Of a DNA stretch of 56,886 nt, positions 34,830-44,111 are shown piece after piece. Positions within the stretch are counted from its first letter, which is position 1. The number at the start of each line of letters is the position of its first letter. Source of the DNA: Draconibacterium sp. (lineage in GTDB: Bacteria; Bacteroidota; Bacteroidia; Bacteroidales; Prolixibacteraceae). Below the pieces are notes generated by a model. That model was given only the letters and a program-made list of their open reading frames with translations. It searched no databases and was not told where the DNA came from. The stretch spans positions 1 to 56,886 of the forward strand of contig WOYV01000084.1 in assembly GCA_011620585.1 (NCBI GenBank), written 5' to 3'. The translations under genes were made by a program, and so were the position numbers.

Positions 34830-36470
34830 TCAAGGATTTATAATCTCTTCGATTATTTTCCCCTGACATTTATCTGGTACAGGTACGTGTAATATTTGCG
34901 ATAAAGTTGGGACCAGGTCAATCGCACTGTATTTTTGTGTGATGATCTGATGTTTGATATTATGACCGTAAAATAGCAAGGGAATATGCGACTGATCGCA
35001 ATAGTTGATTTTTTTGAATTTGTAAGTGGGTTGCCAGCCTTCTTTTAGCAGGTACAGAAAATCGCCCGACCGGTTTTTGTAATACGAGGTGTAAAGCGGC
35101 TCGAGTAAGCCATTGGCTGAACTCCCCTGTTCGAGTTGCTGGGCAGGCATGCTTAACTGTACCCCTTCGAATTGATTGATGAAGTTGGAAGCTCCTTCCC
35201 TTATATCATTTAAGCCCAATCCTTTTTTTTTGATAAGATCGTGATCGAGAAATACCTGTAAATCGGAATAATGCTCAATCCAGTTTGCATCGCCGTAAGT
35301 ATTGTTTAGGTACAATGTAAGCAGTGCAATAGCGCGTTCCACATTAAATTCATCGACTGGCATATGAAATTCATTTTTTAAATAAGCTACCGGGTACGAT
35401 GCCGAAGTATTGGATGTTAGAAAAAACAGTACCTGGTTTTTTCCGTATCTTTTCTCAACACCATCAACTAATTCGGCAAGGTATTGGTCGAGGTATAAAT
35501 AAGAGTCCATCATTTCGAGCGAAGCAGGCCCAAACGAGCCGTTCTCGTAATCCATTGAAGAAAACACAACACTAACAAAATCGGTAACTTCATCCTGGCC
35601 GATATTTTCATTGTCTAACAATTGCAGGGCAAAATCCTTGATCATCAGGTTAGCCGACGGCGTTGTTTTAAAAGGTCGGAAGTCGTTGGTTTCTTTCAGG
35701 TATTTACTAATGGTGTGCGGAAATGTATTGTACTGGCCAAAATATCCGCTTTCAAAAAGGTAATCGTCTCGAAGTGCTTCGGTGTAATCTATCTCCGGCA
35801 AAAGCGGGACCCAGTTTCGGTAACTGTAACGTGCAGCGTAATTTTCGCTGTTGAACAAACGCACCCAGTCGGGGAAACTGCTGATGTAAAAAGAGCTCGA
35901 GATCATTCTTCCCGATTCAATATCGAACCAGTAAGCGCCATCGGCAGCATGGCCGGCCGAAAAAATAGCAGACTCGCGGTTTAGCGCTACACTAAATATT
36001 CGTGCTTTTCCTTGTGTCAATATTTTTAAACTGTTGGTGATTGTGTTTGACAAAAGCTGACGGGGCGATGCATTTCCTTTTTCGCTATCCGCTCCAACCG
36101 TCATATAATAATCGTCTTCGGTACAGTCGGTTTCTTTTTTCTTTAACCGATCGTACCAGGTATTATTTACAATTCCGTGAATGGATGGATGTACCCCGGT
36201 AAAAAGAGTGGCTGTTCCACTGGCATAATTCTGTGTGTGGAGTGTTAGTTTTACGTTGGTACAAACGGCTCCTTCAGAATAGAGTTTCTTAAAACCGCCT
36301 TCCTGAAATTTATTCCAAAACCGCTGAATGTAATCCGTCCGCATATTTTCCACCACGATTCCGATCACCACTTTAGGTTGAACCTGTTCGTTTAATACAT
36401 CCTGTGCAAAAACCGGCTTATAAATAAGTGTGGCAACAAATGCCAGTAAAACAACAAAATTTCCCTTCAT
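34830..36470 (-). CDS. Alkaline-phosphatase-superfamily protein with a degenerate active site
   Basis: A 546-residue exported protein (signal peptide 1-22, ending VFAQ) of the PafA/type I phosphodiesterase fold. Family framework is clear: VVIGIVVENMRTDYIQRF, ATLFTGVHPSIHGIVNNTWYD, AGHAADGAYWFD, FSSMDYENGSFGP, and SHIPLLFYGHNIKH near the end. But key residues differ from my knowledge of PafA: DQMR has become ENMR, the Thr nucleophile position in YTACGH-like sequence reads NYASGTA, ALKDR reads ALNRE, the GH of DYxGH is lost, and the ADHG motif reads SNTSA. Asp in SSMDY and His in QSHIP remain. It is probably a non-catalytic or substrate-shifted protein. Confidence 0.85.
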   Translation of the reverse strand: MKGNFVVLLAFVATLIYKPVFAQDVLNEQVQPKVVIGIVVENMRTDYIQRFWNKFQEGGFKKLYSEGAVCTNVKLTLHTQNYASGTATLFTGVHPSIHGIVNNTWYDRLKKKETDCTEDDYYMTVGADSEKGNASPRQLLSNTITNSLKILTQGKARIFSVALNRESAIFSAGHAADGAYWFDIESGRMISSSFYISSFPDWVRLFNSENYAARYSYRNWVPLLPEIDYTEALRDDYLFESGYFGQYNTFPHTISKYLKETNDFRPFKTTPSANLMIKDFALQLLDNENIGQDEVTDFVSVVFSSMDYENGSFGPASLEMMDSYLYLDQYLAELVDGVEKRYGKNQVLFFLTSNTSASYPVAYLKNEFHMPVDEFNVERAIALLTLYLNNTYGDANWIEHYSDLQVFLDHDLIKKKGLGLNDIREGASNFINQFEGVQLSMPAQQLEQGSSANGLLEPLYTSYYKNRSGDFLYLLKEGWQPTYKFKKINYCDQSHIPLLFYGHNIKHQIITQKYSAIDLVPTLSQILHVPVPDKCQGKIIEEIINP

Positions 36471-36686
36471 AGAAACGGATTGAATATGTGGCTAAAAATA
36501 CAAAATGAAATGTTCGATACAAAAAATGAACGAAAGAATGGAGAATTATTTTTTGAATTAAAAATTTGTAATTCAAGGCTTTGAGTTGAAAGCCATAAAA
36601 TATTTTATAAAAAACAGAAAAACAGGGTAGGGTAAAACCATTGGCTGGCGGAGTACAACCAGAAACTTTATAAAACAAACAATGTT

Positions 36687-37613
36687 ATGAAACGAATTAT
36701 TGGAATTTTAATTTTGATTTTAACCTTGGGGTTTGTTGCGTGTAACAACGAAGATGTGGTTGTCCCTTCGGCAGACTTAAGTGAAAAATCCGCTCAGGTT
36801 GCTGTTAACGAAATAAGTATGCAGGCAGTTACCGCTGAATCGGAATACGAAGTGGAATTTTTCTCGAACCTGACACCTACTCTTTCGCATTGGTATAAAA
36901 TGGGCAAGCATTTTAAATGGACTCAAAAACTTCGTTACCAGTACAACCATTGTCCCGATGTTGAGATTACAGAAGGAGACAACGATGGTTATCCAAAAGT
37001 TATTATTATGGATTATGGCGACAGCACTGTTTTACGGAATGGAACGGTGTTAAGCGGTACCATCGAAATTACAATTTCGGCGCCACGAAGCAGTAAGGAC
37101 TATGAACGCACTGTTGAGTACATCGAATTTGGAGTGGACTCGATGACCGTTGACGGATTTGCAACAATAACTATTGATAAACTGGATACGACGTTCCGGC
37201 AATATGTGTCGGACCTCGCCTTTACCCTGGCTGACGGAACTGTAACCGACCTGACTTCGGAACGGGTGTGGCAGTGGCTCGAAGGAATGGACACGCCTGA
37301 AGATCAGGGCGATGATGTGGTTGTGATTAGTGGACAGGCAGAATCTGTAATGACCATTGATGGGGCAACCGATACTTATAAAAAGGAAATTACAACTCCG
37401 TTGAAACGAACTGGCGACTGCCGATATATTGTGGAAGGTGTGGTTGAAGTAACACTGAATGGTGTACTGATCAGCAGTATCGATTACGGAGACGGAACCT
37501 GCGACGACACTGCGCTTGTAACCGATTCTGATGGAAACCAGACCGAGATCGATTTGCATTACAGAAAATACAAAGAGGAAAAAAATAAAAATCAATCTGG
37601 CAAGAATGGATAG
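36687..37613 (+). CDS. Hypothetical lipoprotein
   Basis: A 308-residue protein with a lipoprotein signal (LTLGFVACNNED, lipid Cys at residue 19), hence outer-membrane or surface anchored. Two similar halves rich in beta strands include WKLRYQ-like and TISAPRSSKDYERTVEY segments; CPDVEI and CRYIVEG carry Cys that may pair. I do not recognise a family. It lies directly upstream of the sigma/anti-sigma/receptor operon on the same strand, with a hairpin between, and may be a product or partner of that system. Confidence 0.75.
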   Translation: MKRIIGILILILTLGFVACNNEDVVVPSADLSEKSAQVAVNEISMQAVTAESEYEVEFFSNLTPTLSHWYKMGKHFKWTQKLRYQYNHCPDVEITEGDNDGYPKVIIMDYGDSTVLRNGTVLSGTIEITISAPRSSKDYERTVEYIEFGVDSMTVDGFATITIDKLDTTFRQYVSDLAFTLADGTVTDLTSERVWQWLEGMDTPEDQGDDVVVISGQAESVMTIDGATDTYKKEITTPLKRTGDCRYIVEGVVEVTLNGVLISSIDYGDGTCDDTALVTDSDGNQTEIDLHYRKYKEEKNKNQSGKNG

Positions 37614-37620
37614 TTTTAAT

Positions 37621-37656
37621 GAAGCGCCCGGAATAGTTTAACTGCCCGGGTGCTTC
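37621..37656 (+). terminator. Hairpin after the lipoprotein gene
   Basis: gaagcgcccgg (37621-37631) pairs with ccgggtgcttc (37646-37656), 11 bp with one G-T pair and a 14-nt loop, 7 nt after the lipoprotein stop. No T tract follows, so it may be a weak terminator or an RNA-stabilising 3' structure. Confidence 0.5.
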
Positions 37657-37671
37657 GTATCCAAAACTACT

Positions 37672-37679
37672 TATCTTTG
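37672..37679 (+). promoter_or_regulatory. Candidate -7 box for the sigma factor operon
   Basis: TATCTTTG is a full match to TAnnTTTG, 25 nt before the proposed TTG start at 37705. A normally spaced -33 element is not visible. Confidence 0.45.
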
Positions 37680-37704
37680 AAAAGAGAAACGACAGATCCT
37701 GATT

Positions 37705-38196
37705 TTGACGCCACAAGAGTTTAAGAAACTGTTTGAAATGCATTTTGCACAGGTTCGCAATTATGTGTTTTTCCGTTCGGGAGATACCGAACTGGCAACC
37801 GATATTGCCCAGGAAACCTTTATGCGGATATGGGAAAAGCAGCATCAAATTCAGCCTGAAAAAATTAAAGGTTTATTATACAAAATTGCCAACGACCTTT
37901 TTATTACACACTATCGAAAAGAGAAACGCTCTTTCAATTTCTTTAACAGTTACCAATTGAATGATAATAGCCATTCGCCGGAAGACGCCCTTGTTTTCGA
38001 CCAGTTGAAACAACGATATAACAGCGCATTAAAAACCATGCCCGAAAAACACCGGACCGTTTTTTTAATGAGCAGGGTTGATAATTTAAAATACGCTGAG
38101 ATTGCCGAGATGAACGGAATAAGTGTGAAAGCGGTAGAAAAAAGAATGAAACAGGCGCTCGACTTTTTGAAAGTGAATTTAAAAACCAATGAATGA
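37705..38196 (+). CDS. ECF sigma-70 factor, FecI-like
   Basis: A 163-residue ECF sigma factor. Region 2 spans about 5-75 with DIAQETFMRIWEKQHQI, and region 4 about 105-160 with LKTMPEKHRTVFLMSRVDNLKYAEIAEMNGIS. It would be held by the FecR-like protein encoded next, whose start overlaps its end by 8 bp. The start chosen is a TTG at 37705, since the region 2 helix EFKKLFEMHFAQ begins there; the next ATG (37738) would cut into region 2. Confidence 0.92.
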   Translation: MTPQEFKKLFEMHFAQVRNYVFFRSGDTELATDIAQETFMRIWEKQHQIQPEKIKGLLYKIANDLFITHYRKEKRSFNFFNSYQLNDNSHSPEDALVFDQLKQRYNSALKTMPEKHRTVFLMSRVDNLKYAEIAEMNGISVKAVEKRMKQALDFLKVNLKTNE

Positions 38197-39052
38197 TAAA
38201 AATTTACATAGCAATCCTTTAACCAGCGAAGAACAACAACTTTTCAGGAAAGGAAAAATTACCTGGGAAAAGTCGAAGGACGATGTGTGGGCCGAACTTG
38301 ACAAGAAAATCAATGCTCAGAAAAAAAGATATGTTGTTTCTTTGAATCATCAGGTTTTACAGTGGGTAGCTGCTGCTGTTCTGTTATTGGTGGTTGGCTT
38401 GCTCGGGGTCGTTTCAACCTACACAAAATCGGTTGAATGTCTTCCTGGCGAACACAAACTGGCCAAATTACCCGACGGTTCGACTGTTGCATTGAATGCC
38501 GGCTCGGTGTTAACATATTATCCGCTTAAGTGGAAACTGGAACGGAAAGTCCGTTTCGAGGGTGAAGGATATTTTAATGTAAAAAAGGGAAATAAATTTT
38601 ACGCGATCTCAGCACATGGAACCACGCAGGTTCTGGGTACTTCTTTCAATATTTATTCGCGCGACGACAAATACAGGGTTACCTGTTTAACCGGGAAAGT
38701 CCAGGTTAGCTCGGGCGAAGATGAAAAGGTGATCTTATTCCCAAATAACCACGCCGATCTTGAAAAAGGAAAACTGGTGGTTAAAGAAATGTTTGGCGCT
38801 GAAAAAGCGATCTCCTGGAAAAATAACCAGTTTTTCTTTGAAGACCGGCCCTTGATTGAGGTGATTGATGAAATTGAACGCCAATATGCTGTCACCATTA
38901 AGTTAGATCCCCAATTGAATAATCGTAATTTTGGAAGCAATTTTTCGAAGAAATACAGCGTTGAAGAAGTGTTGGATTTTGTTTGCAGGCCTATGAACCT
39001 GAAGTTTGTAAAACAATCGGAAAACGTATATTTGGTTGTCGAAAATAGCTAA
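38189..39052 (+). CDS. FecR-family anti-sigma factor
   Basis: A 287-residue inner-membrane regulator. A cytosolic N-terminal part (1-50) binds the sigma factor, one membrane helix spans about 54-73 (VAAAVLLLVVGLLGVVSTY), and the periplasmic FecR domain (about 80-190) contains KLPDGSTVALNAGSVLTY, RKVRFEGEGYFNVKKG and GTSFNIYS. A C-terminal DUF4974/STN-like domain follows (FFEDRPLIEVIDEIERQY). It relays the state of the outer-membrane receptor to the sigma factor. It overlaps the sigma gene by 8 bp and the receptor gene by 1 bp. Confidence 0.94.
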   Translation: MNDKNLHSNPLTSEEQQLFRKGKITWEKSKDDVWAELDKKINAQKKRYVVSLNHQVLQWVAAAVLLLVVGLLGVVSTYTKSVECLPGEHKLAKLPDGSTVALNAGSVLTYYPLKWKLERKVRFEGEGYFNVKKGNKFYAISAHGTTQVLGTSFNIYSRDDKYRVTCLTGKVQVSSGEDEKVILFPNNHADLEKGKLVVKEMFGAEKAISWKNNQFFFEDRPLIEVIDEIERQYAVTIKLDPQLNNRNFGSNFSKKYSVEEVLDFVCRPMNLKFVKQSENVYLVVENS

Positions 39053-41586
39053 TGTCAAAATTTGTATGGCTGCTTGTATTGTTGCTGGTATGTGTGCAAT
39101 TATCGGCACAAACAACCGGTAAAATAGAAGTTGATGCGCATCGAAAGCCGCTAAACCAGGTGCTGCTCGGGTTAAAAGAAAGTTATGGCTTTCAGTTTGC
39201 TTTCGATAGCGACCTGCTTTCGAATTATGTAGTCACTTGCCAGCGATCGTTTAATACCCGCGAGGAAACGTTGGAATACCTGGTCAGGGATTTACCGCTC
39301 CAAATTATTCAATCTGGCGAAGTATTTCTGATTGTTCGTAACCCGGAACAATCGGGAAATGTCTCAAACACACGAATTTCGGGACAGGTACTTGAAGCTT
39401 TAACCAACGAACCCTTGCCGTATTCGTATGTGTTGATTAACCGAAAACCGGTGCAAGCCGACCAGCAAGGTAACTTTAATTTTGTAGCATCAGCCGACAC
39501 TGGTTACAATCTGCAGATTTCGCATCTTGGTTACTATATTTACGACACCCTTCTCACCCAAAGCATCGAAAAGAAATTTTATTTAACACCTCAAATCCAA
39601 CGGATTAATGAAGTGCAGATAATGAGCAATCCCATCGAAAAATCGACACTAATTGGCGATCGTGCCGGACACATGAAGATCAATCACCAGATTGCCCCAA
39701 TCCTGCCCGGGCATGGCGATAATTCGGTTTTTACCTTACTACGCCTGATGCCGGGTATTTTGGCTGCCGGCGAACAATCGAACGACCTTCTGATTTGGGG
39801 CGCTTACGAAAGTCACAGTAAAATTCAGTTTGATGGTTTTACCCTTTTTGGTCTGAAAAATTTTAACGATAACATCAGTGTGGTCAACCCTTTCATGGTG
39901 AAAAATATTGAAGTGATGAAAGGTGGCTATGGCGTTCGTTATGGCGACAGGGTAGGCGGAATTGTGGAAATTACAGGAAAAGATGGTACCATGCTGAAAC
40001 CGACTTTTACTTTCAACATTAATTCAACCACGGTTAACACAATGGTACAGGTTCCAATTTCAAAAAAATCGTCGGTAATGGCGGCATACCGGCAAACTTA
40101 CTATCAATTATACGATCCAACCAGTCTTTCGCCTTTTGCCCGGACGAAAAACCAGGGTGGAATGGCCAACGACAATAATTCGCAGGACAATGGACATGAT
40201 TTCGATGTAACACCGGATTATCTTTTTCGCGATGCCAACTTAAAATATGCATGGAATGGTGACCGTGGTGAGCGTTTTGCACTTAGTTTATATGGGGGAG
40301 GAGACCAGTTTAAATACGACATGGATCGTGAGGTTTCGCGTTTTTTCATTACCCGGAGCGAGAAGGAAGAAAATCTTCAGTATGGTGGATCGGCGCAATA
40401 TACAAAGCCCTGGACAAACCGCAACAGGTCAGTATTTTCGGTTGCTTACTCTGCATTTGAACAGCAAGTTGCTGAAGAAAACAGGCTCGAAAATACGAAG
40501 ACGGGTTATGTGAGAATTACCAAACTAACCGAGACAGATAACTCAGTGGATGAACTGGCTTTGAAAGCGGAGCACACCCTTAACTTCGAGGAAGGAAATA
40601 AACTGATTTTGGCTGTAGGAGCGGTTAATAATCATGTTCGGTTATCAAGGGTGAGCGACAACGAAAATACTATCGATTTGGAGAACGACATTTCACGTTT
40701 GTATTTGTGGGCCCAGGAAGAACTCCCTGTTGGTGAATGGCTTGATTTGAAAGCTGGGTTACGGCTTACTTATGCCGGGGTTCTAAATGCGGTGTATACC
40801 GAACCCCGGATTTCTGTTTCGTTACAAATTGCCAAAAATTTTAAGCTAAATACCGCATGGGGAATTTATCATCAATATAATGCCAAGACTGCTTTAATCG
40901 ACAGCGCATACAATTTTAGCACGTTTTGGATAAATGCCGATAACGGGGATATCCCGGTTTTAAGTGCACAGCACTATGTGGCAGGGGCTTCCTATAACAA
41001 TGAGGGCTTAACAGTAAGCGCCGAAAGTTTTTATAAAACCACAGACGGTTTAACACGTTATTTTGATGGGAACAAGTTGTTTAAGCATGGTTTTTACGAA
41101 GGCAATGCACGGAGTTACGGCATCGATATTTTTGTAAAGAAAGAATACAAACGCCATGTAGCCTGGATTTCGTACACCTGGAGCCAAACCGACGAGCATT
41201 TTCCGTTTTACATAAATTCGTATTATCAGCCCGCACCGCAGCACCAAACACACGAGCTAAAATTGGCGGCCATTTTCAATTATAAATCCTTTTACTTATC
41301 GGGTAATTACGTGTACGGATCAGGCTTCGAACGTTTTGATATTGAAACCGAAGAAGGAATAAATCTCGATCAGCCCTATCACCGGGCAGACGCTTCGCTG
41401 GTATATAAATTTAAACCCGGAAAGATAAAAACCGAAGCCGGAATTTCCATTCTTAATGTTTTTAACACCGATAATATAAAGTATTCGAACTTGCGTGTTA
41501 CCTCGGCTGATGACTTGAGCCTGGTAGGTATTTATGCCGATGCAGTGCCTTTTACACCAGCCTTGTTTTTTAAACTCGAATTCTGA
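39052..41586 (+). CDS. TonB-dependent receptor with STN signalling domain
   Basis: An 844-residue outer-membrane receptor. Signal peptide 1-21 (LSAQ), STN domain about 24-105 (IEVDAHRKPLNQVLLGLKES), carboxypeptidase-regulatory domain about 112-195, plug about 210-310 (DNSVFTLLRLMPGILAA, GGYGVRYGDRVGGIVEITGK), then a 22-strand barrel ending in the aromatic FFKLEF. The STN domain and the preceding sigma/FecR genes make this a cell-surface signalling receptor. The ligand is unknown. Relative to SusC it is short and has no SusD partner nearby. Confidence 0.93.
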   Translation: MSKFVWLLVLLLVCVQLSAQTTGKIEVDAHRKPLNQVLLGLKESYGFQFAFDSDLLSNYVVTCQRSFNTREETLEYLVRDLPLQIIQSGEVFLIVRNPEQSGNVSNTRISGQVLEALTNEPLPYSYVLINRKPVQADQQGNFNFVASADTGYNLQISHLGYYIYDTLLTQSIEKKFYLTPQIQRINEVQIMSNPIEKSTLIGDRAGHMKINHQIAPILPGHGDNSVFTLLRLMPGILAAGEQSNDLLIWGAYESHSKIQFDGFTLFGLKNFNDNISVVNPFMVKNIEVMKGGYGVRYGDRVGGIVEITGKDGTMLKPTFTFNINSTTVNTMVQVPISKKSSVMAAYRQTYYQLYDPTSLSPFARTKNQGGMANDNNSQDNGHDFDVTPDYLFRDANLKYAWNGDRGERFALSLYGGGDQFKYDMDREVSRFFITRSEKEENLQYGGSAQYTKPWTNRNRSVFSVAYSAFEQQVAEENRLENTKTGYVRITKLTETDNSVDELALKAEHTLNFEEGNKLILAVGAVNNHVRLSRVSDNENTIDLENDISRLYLWAQEELPVGEWLDLKAGLRLTYAGVLNAVYTEPRISVSLQIAKNFKLNTAWGIYHQYNAKTALIDSAYNFSTFWINADNGDIPVLSAQHYVAGASYNNEGLTVSAESFYKTTDGLTRYFDGNKLFKHGFYEGNARSYGIDIFVKKEYKRHVAWISYTWSQTDEHFPFYINSYYQPAPQHQTHELKLAAIFNYKSFYLSGNYVYGSGFERFDIETEEGINLDQPYHRADASLVYKFKPGKIKTEAGISILNVFNTDNIKYSNLRVTSADDLSLVGIYADAVPFTPALFFKLEF

Positions 41587-41648
41587 CAAAAAGACAAGAC
41601 CTCAATAATTCTGATATTTTACCCAGAATACAGATGTTGCCTTGCTGA

Positions 41649-41837
41649 TGTGAGAAGCTGTTTTCAACAGCCCTTTATTTTGATGATGCATTAAAATACC
41701 TTTTTCAGGAAATGGAAAAGTTACCATCGTTTGAGAATACCATTTTTTTGATAACCGGCGACCACTGGATGCCCGGGATTCCGATAAGTAAGCAACCCGA
41801 CAGGGTTCATGTTCCGCTGGTTAGCGGCAAGCTTTAA
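41649..41837 (+). pseudogene. C-terminal remnant of a sulfatase/LtaS-type protein
   Basis: Frame from 41649 to the TAA at 41835-41837 reads LYFDDALKYLFQEMEKLPSF then ENTIFLITGDHW and DRVHVPLVSGKL. This is the conserved end of alkaline-phosphatase-superfamily sulfatases (partner-helix, NTIFVITADH, RIPLLIY). A TGA stands just before it in frame, no start is present, and the expected C-terminal part after HVPL is cut short. The remainder of the gene is gone. Confidence 0.65.
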
Positions 41838-41915
41838 GAATCAAACAAATCACTTTTTTTGTAAATGAATTACAAATACCAAAACAAAATATATATTTTA
41901 GACGTTTTTTGTTTA

Positions 41916-41923
41916 TATATTTG
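41916..41923 (+). promoter_or_regulatory. Candidate -7 box for the RloA-like gene
   Basis: TATATTTG matches TAnnTTTG in a very AT-rich leader. Transcription would start near 41930, about 19 nt before the ATG at 41949. Confidence 0.45.
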
Positions 41924-41948
41924 TATAATTTTTTCAAAAACGACAAAA

Positions 41949-43244
41949 ATGATAATCAATTTTAGTGTTCAAAATTTCGGCTCAATTAAAGAAAAACAAG
42001 TTTTATCTTTTGAAGCTGATAAATCCAAACACCTTGAAGATTCCTATTTAATTAATACAAACAGTGGTATTAGATTATTGAAACTTGCTTTAATTTACGG
42101 TGCTAATGCCTCTGGAAAGACTACTGTTTTGTTGGCGTTAGAATTCCTGAGAGACATTGTTCTTGAACCAGAAGAAAAAAAGACAGATGAACTTGACTTT
42201 AGTCCATTCCTATTCGATGAAAATACTCCCAACCAAAACTCAGTTATCTCAATTGAATTCATTCAGAATGAGATAAAATATTTCTATGAAGTTGAGTTTC
42301 TCACAAAAGCAATAGTAAATGAAAAACTGGATTTTTACAATCCTAGCAAAGCTAATATTTATAAAAGGAAAACTGATTTGAAAAACCAACTCACAGAAAT
42401 CACATTTGGAAATAAAATAAAAACGGACAAAGCATCAGAAAAAACACTTGTAGCCAACACTCTTTGGAATAATACTGTTTTAGGAGGATTCTTGAAAACA
42501 AACATAGATATTAAGGAACTAAAAGAAGTTGCGGATTGGTTTAAAAGTTATTTGAATCCATTAGTTTTTTCAAGAACATCATTAGAAGGATTTGTTACAT
42601 CAAGAATTGAAAAGGGAGAGATTTCGAAATCTGATGTAATTAATATCTTAAAAAAAGCAGACTTTAATATCTCTGACCTTTCTATAAATAAAGAAGTAAA
42701 AATGCCACCACAGATTGAAAAAGTCTTTAAGGCATTAGATTTACCTGACGAAGAAATTGAAAAAATAAGAAATAACCCTTCCCGTGAAATTGTGTTTGAG
42801 CATAAAATAAAAGATAAAAGATATAAACTACCATTAAAGTACGAATCTGAAGGGACTAGGAGATACTATGGATTTGCTGGTTTATTAGCTTTACTAATTA
42901 AAAATTCGATGGCAATACCTATTGACGAACTAGAAGCTTCTTTGCACCCTGATTTGTGTATTCATTTTATTCTTTCATTCTTGCTTAATTCGGAGAATTC
43001 TCAAATTATTGCGACGACTCACAACAGAGAGATTCTAAATAATAAAGATATTTTTAGAAATGATTCCATTTGGTTTACTGATAAATCTGAAAATTGCTCA
43101 ACTGAGTTATATTCATTAATTGATTTTGATACCTCTGTAATAAGAGATACTAGCAATATTTTGAATGCCTACAAAAGTGGAAAGCTAAAAGGAACTCCGA
43201 ATTTAGGAGATTACTTTATCGATTTGAAAAATGAGAAGATCTAG
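41949..43244 (+). CDS. AAA ATPase of the RloA/AbiLi type (defence)
   Basis: A 431-residue ABC/SMC-like AAA_15 ATPase of the kind paired with RloB. MIINFSVQNFGSIKEKQ is the typical start, Walker A IYGANASGKTT lies near residue 48, and the Walker B region is IPIDELEASLHPDL followed by IIATTHNRE. Base use is much more AT-rich than in flanking genes, pointing to transfer. Such ATPases control a toxin-like RloB subunit in abortive-infection systems like AbiL. Here the partner gene downstream is broken. The longer frame from 41865 adds a hydrophobic stretch not seen in the family, so 41949 is used. Confidence 0.85.
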   Translation: MIINFSVQNFGSIKEKQVLSFEADKSKHLEDSYLINTNSGIRLLKLALIYGANASGKTTVLLALEFLRDIVLEPEEKKTDELDFSPFLFDENTPNQNSVISIEFIQNEIKYFYEVEFLTKAIVNEKLDFYNPSKANIYKRKTDLKNQLTEITFGNKIKTDKASEKTLVANTLWNNTVLGGFLKTNIDIKELKEVADWFKSYLNPLVFSRTSLEGFVTSRIEKGEISKSDVINILKKADFNISDLSINKEVKMPPQIEKVFKALDLPDEEIEKIRNNPSREIVFEHKIKDKRYKLPLKYESEGTRRYYGFAGLLALLIKNSMAIPIDELEASLHPDLCIHFILSFLLNSENSQIIATTHNREILNNKDIFRNDSIWFTDKSENCSTELYSLIDFDTSVIRDTSNILNAYKSGKLKGTPNLGDYFIDLKNEKI

Positions 43245-43871
43245 AGAAATCAAAATAAAAGCAAATCCAAATTTTGCTGTAGTTGTTGATGGGGATACTG
43301 AAGTTTGGTATTTTCAAATGCTGAAATGAAATGAAAGAAAATAAATGTAAATATCGAGCCTAAAATTCCTCAAAGGAAGAGTCTTTTAGAACAATTTGAC
43401 CTAGCCTGCTTTCTATCAGAAGATTATACTACGGTATTCTGGATATTAGATTTTGATTTTATTATTAAAGAAACAAGAGAAGCCAAAAAAGGAGAAGAAT
43501 CACCCATTCAAGCATTTGTAAGATATCGTAATGAAATTAAAAGGAAATATAAAAACGTTGTCATTATTGTAAATAATCCTTGTCTTGAATTTTGGATATT
43601 GTTGCACTTTGAGAAAACCTCGAAATATTTTGATAATTGTACATCAGCAGAAAAACAGCTCAAAAGGCATCTCAAAGATTATGAGAAAAGCAAAAAATAT
43701 TACACCAAGCAGGACAATGACATAAATTTAAAACTTAGACCTAATTTAAGTACAGCCATAAAAAATGCTGTTTTTCTTGGCTCATTTAATGAAGAAAACC
43801 CGAAAAGCGCAATGTGTGAAATGGAACTTTTTTATAATGCAAAGGAATTTGACAATCATTTTGAGAACTGA
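43231..43871 (+). pseudogene. rloB-like partner gene, inactivated
   Basis: The ATG at 43231 overlaps the ATPase gene by 14 bp, as expected for this pair. The first frame reads NFAVVVDGDTEVWYFQMLK and meets TGA at 43327-43329; the rest of the protein continues in another frame from about 43335 with VFWILDFDFI and IIVNNPCLEFWILLHFE, typical RloB blocks, ending at 43871. Total length is 641 nt, one short of a whole codon count. At least two lesions are needed (a stop and a -1 shift in an A run), so a single sequencing slip cannot explain it. Confidence 0.8.
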
Positions 43872-44111
43872 AGCCCACTGCTTTGTAAATGGCAGGCGGG
43901 GGTTTTGGCGGTCTGACAATTCTGATTTTTTGCCCATTTTCCTGCGGGTCGGGCACGATTTCTTCCGGAAATCCCGACACGACCTCAAACAAGTGACTGT
44001 TGTTGCCAACCCTTAGGGCAGCGTTCTTTCCGAAAGAACGGTTGCTTTTCTGCCCGCTTCTGAAGTCAGCAACCCCAAAAGAAGTACTTTGAAGAAACAA
44101 ATTTGGACCAA
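43872..44111. other. Hairpin-rich stretch without a gene
   Basis: No credible gene. It contains a perfect hairpin cgttcttt/aaagaacg at 44022-44040, a looser stem formed by gtcggg and cccgac around 43947-43980, and antisense short frames only. GC rises sharply compared with the AT-rich defence genes just before. Confidence 0.5.
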
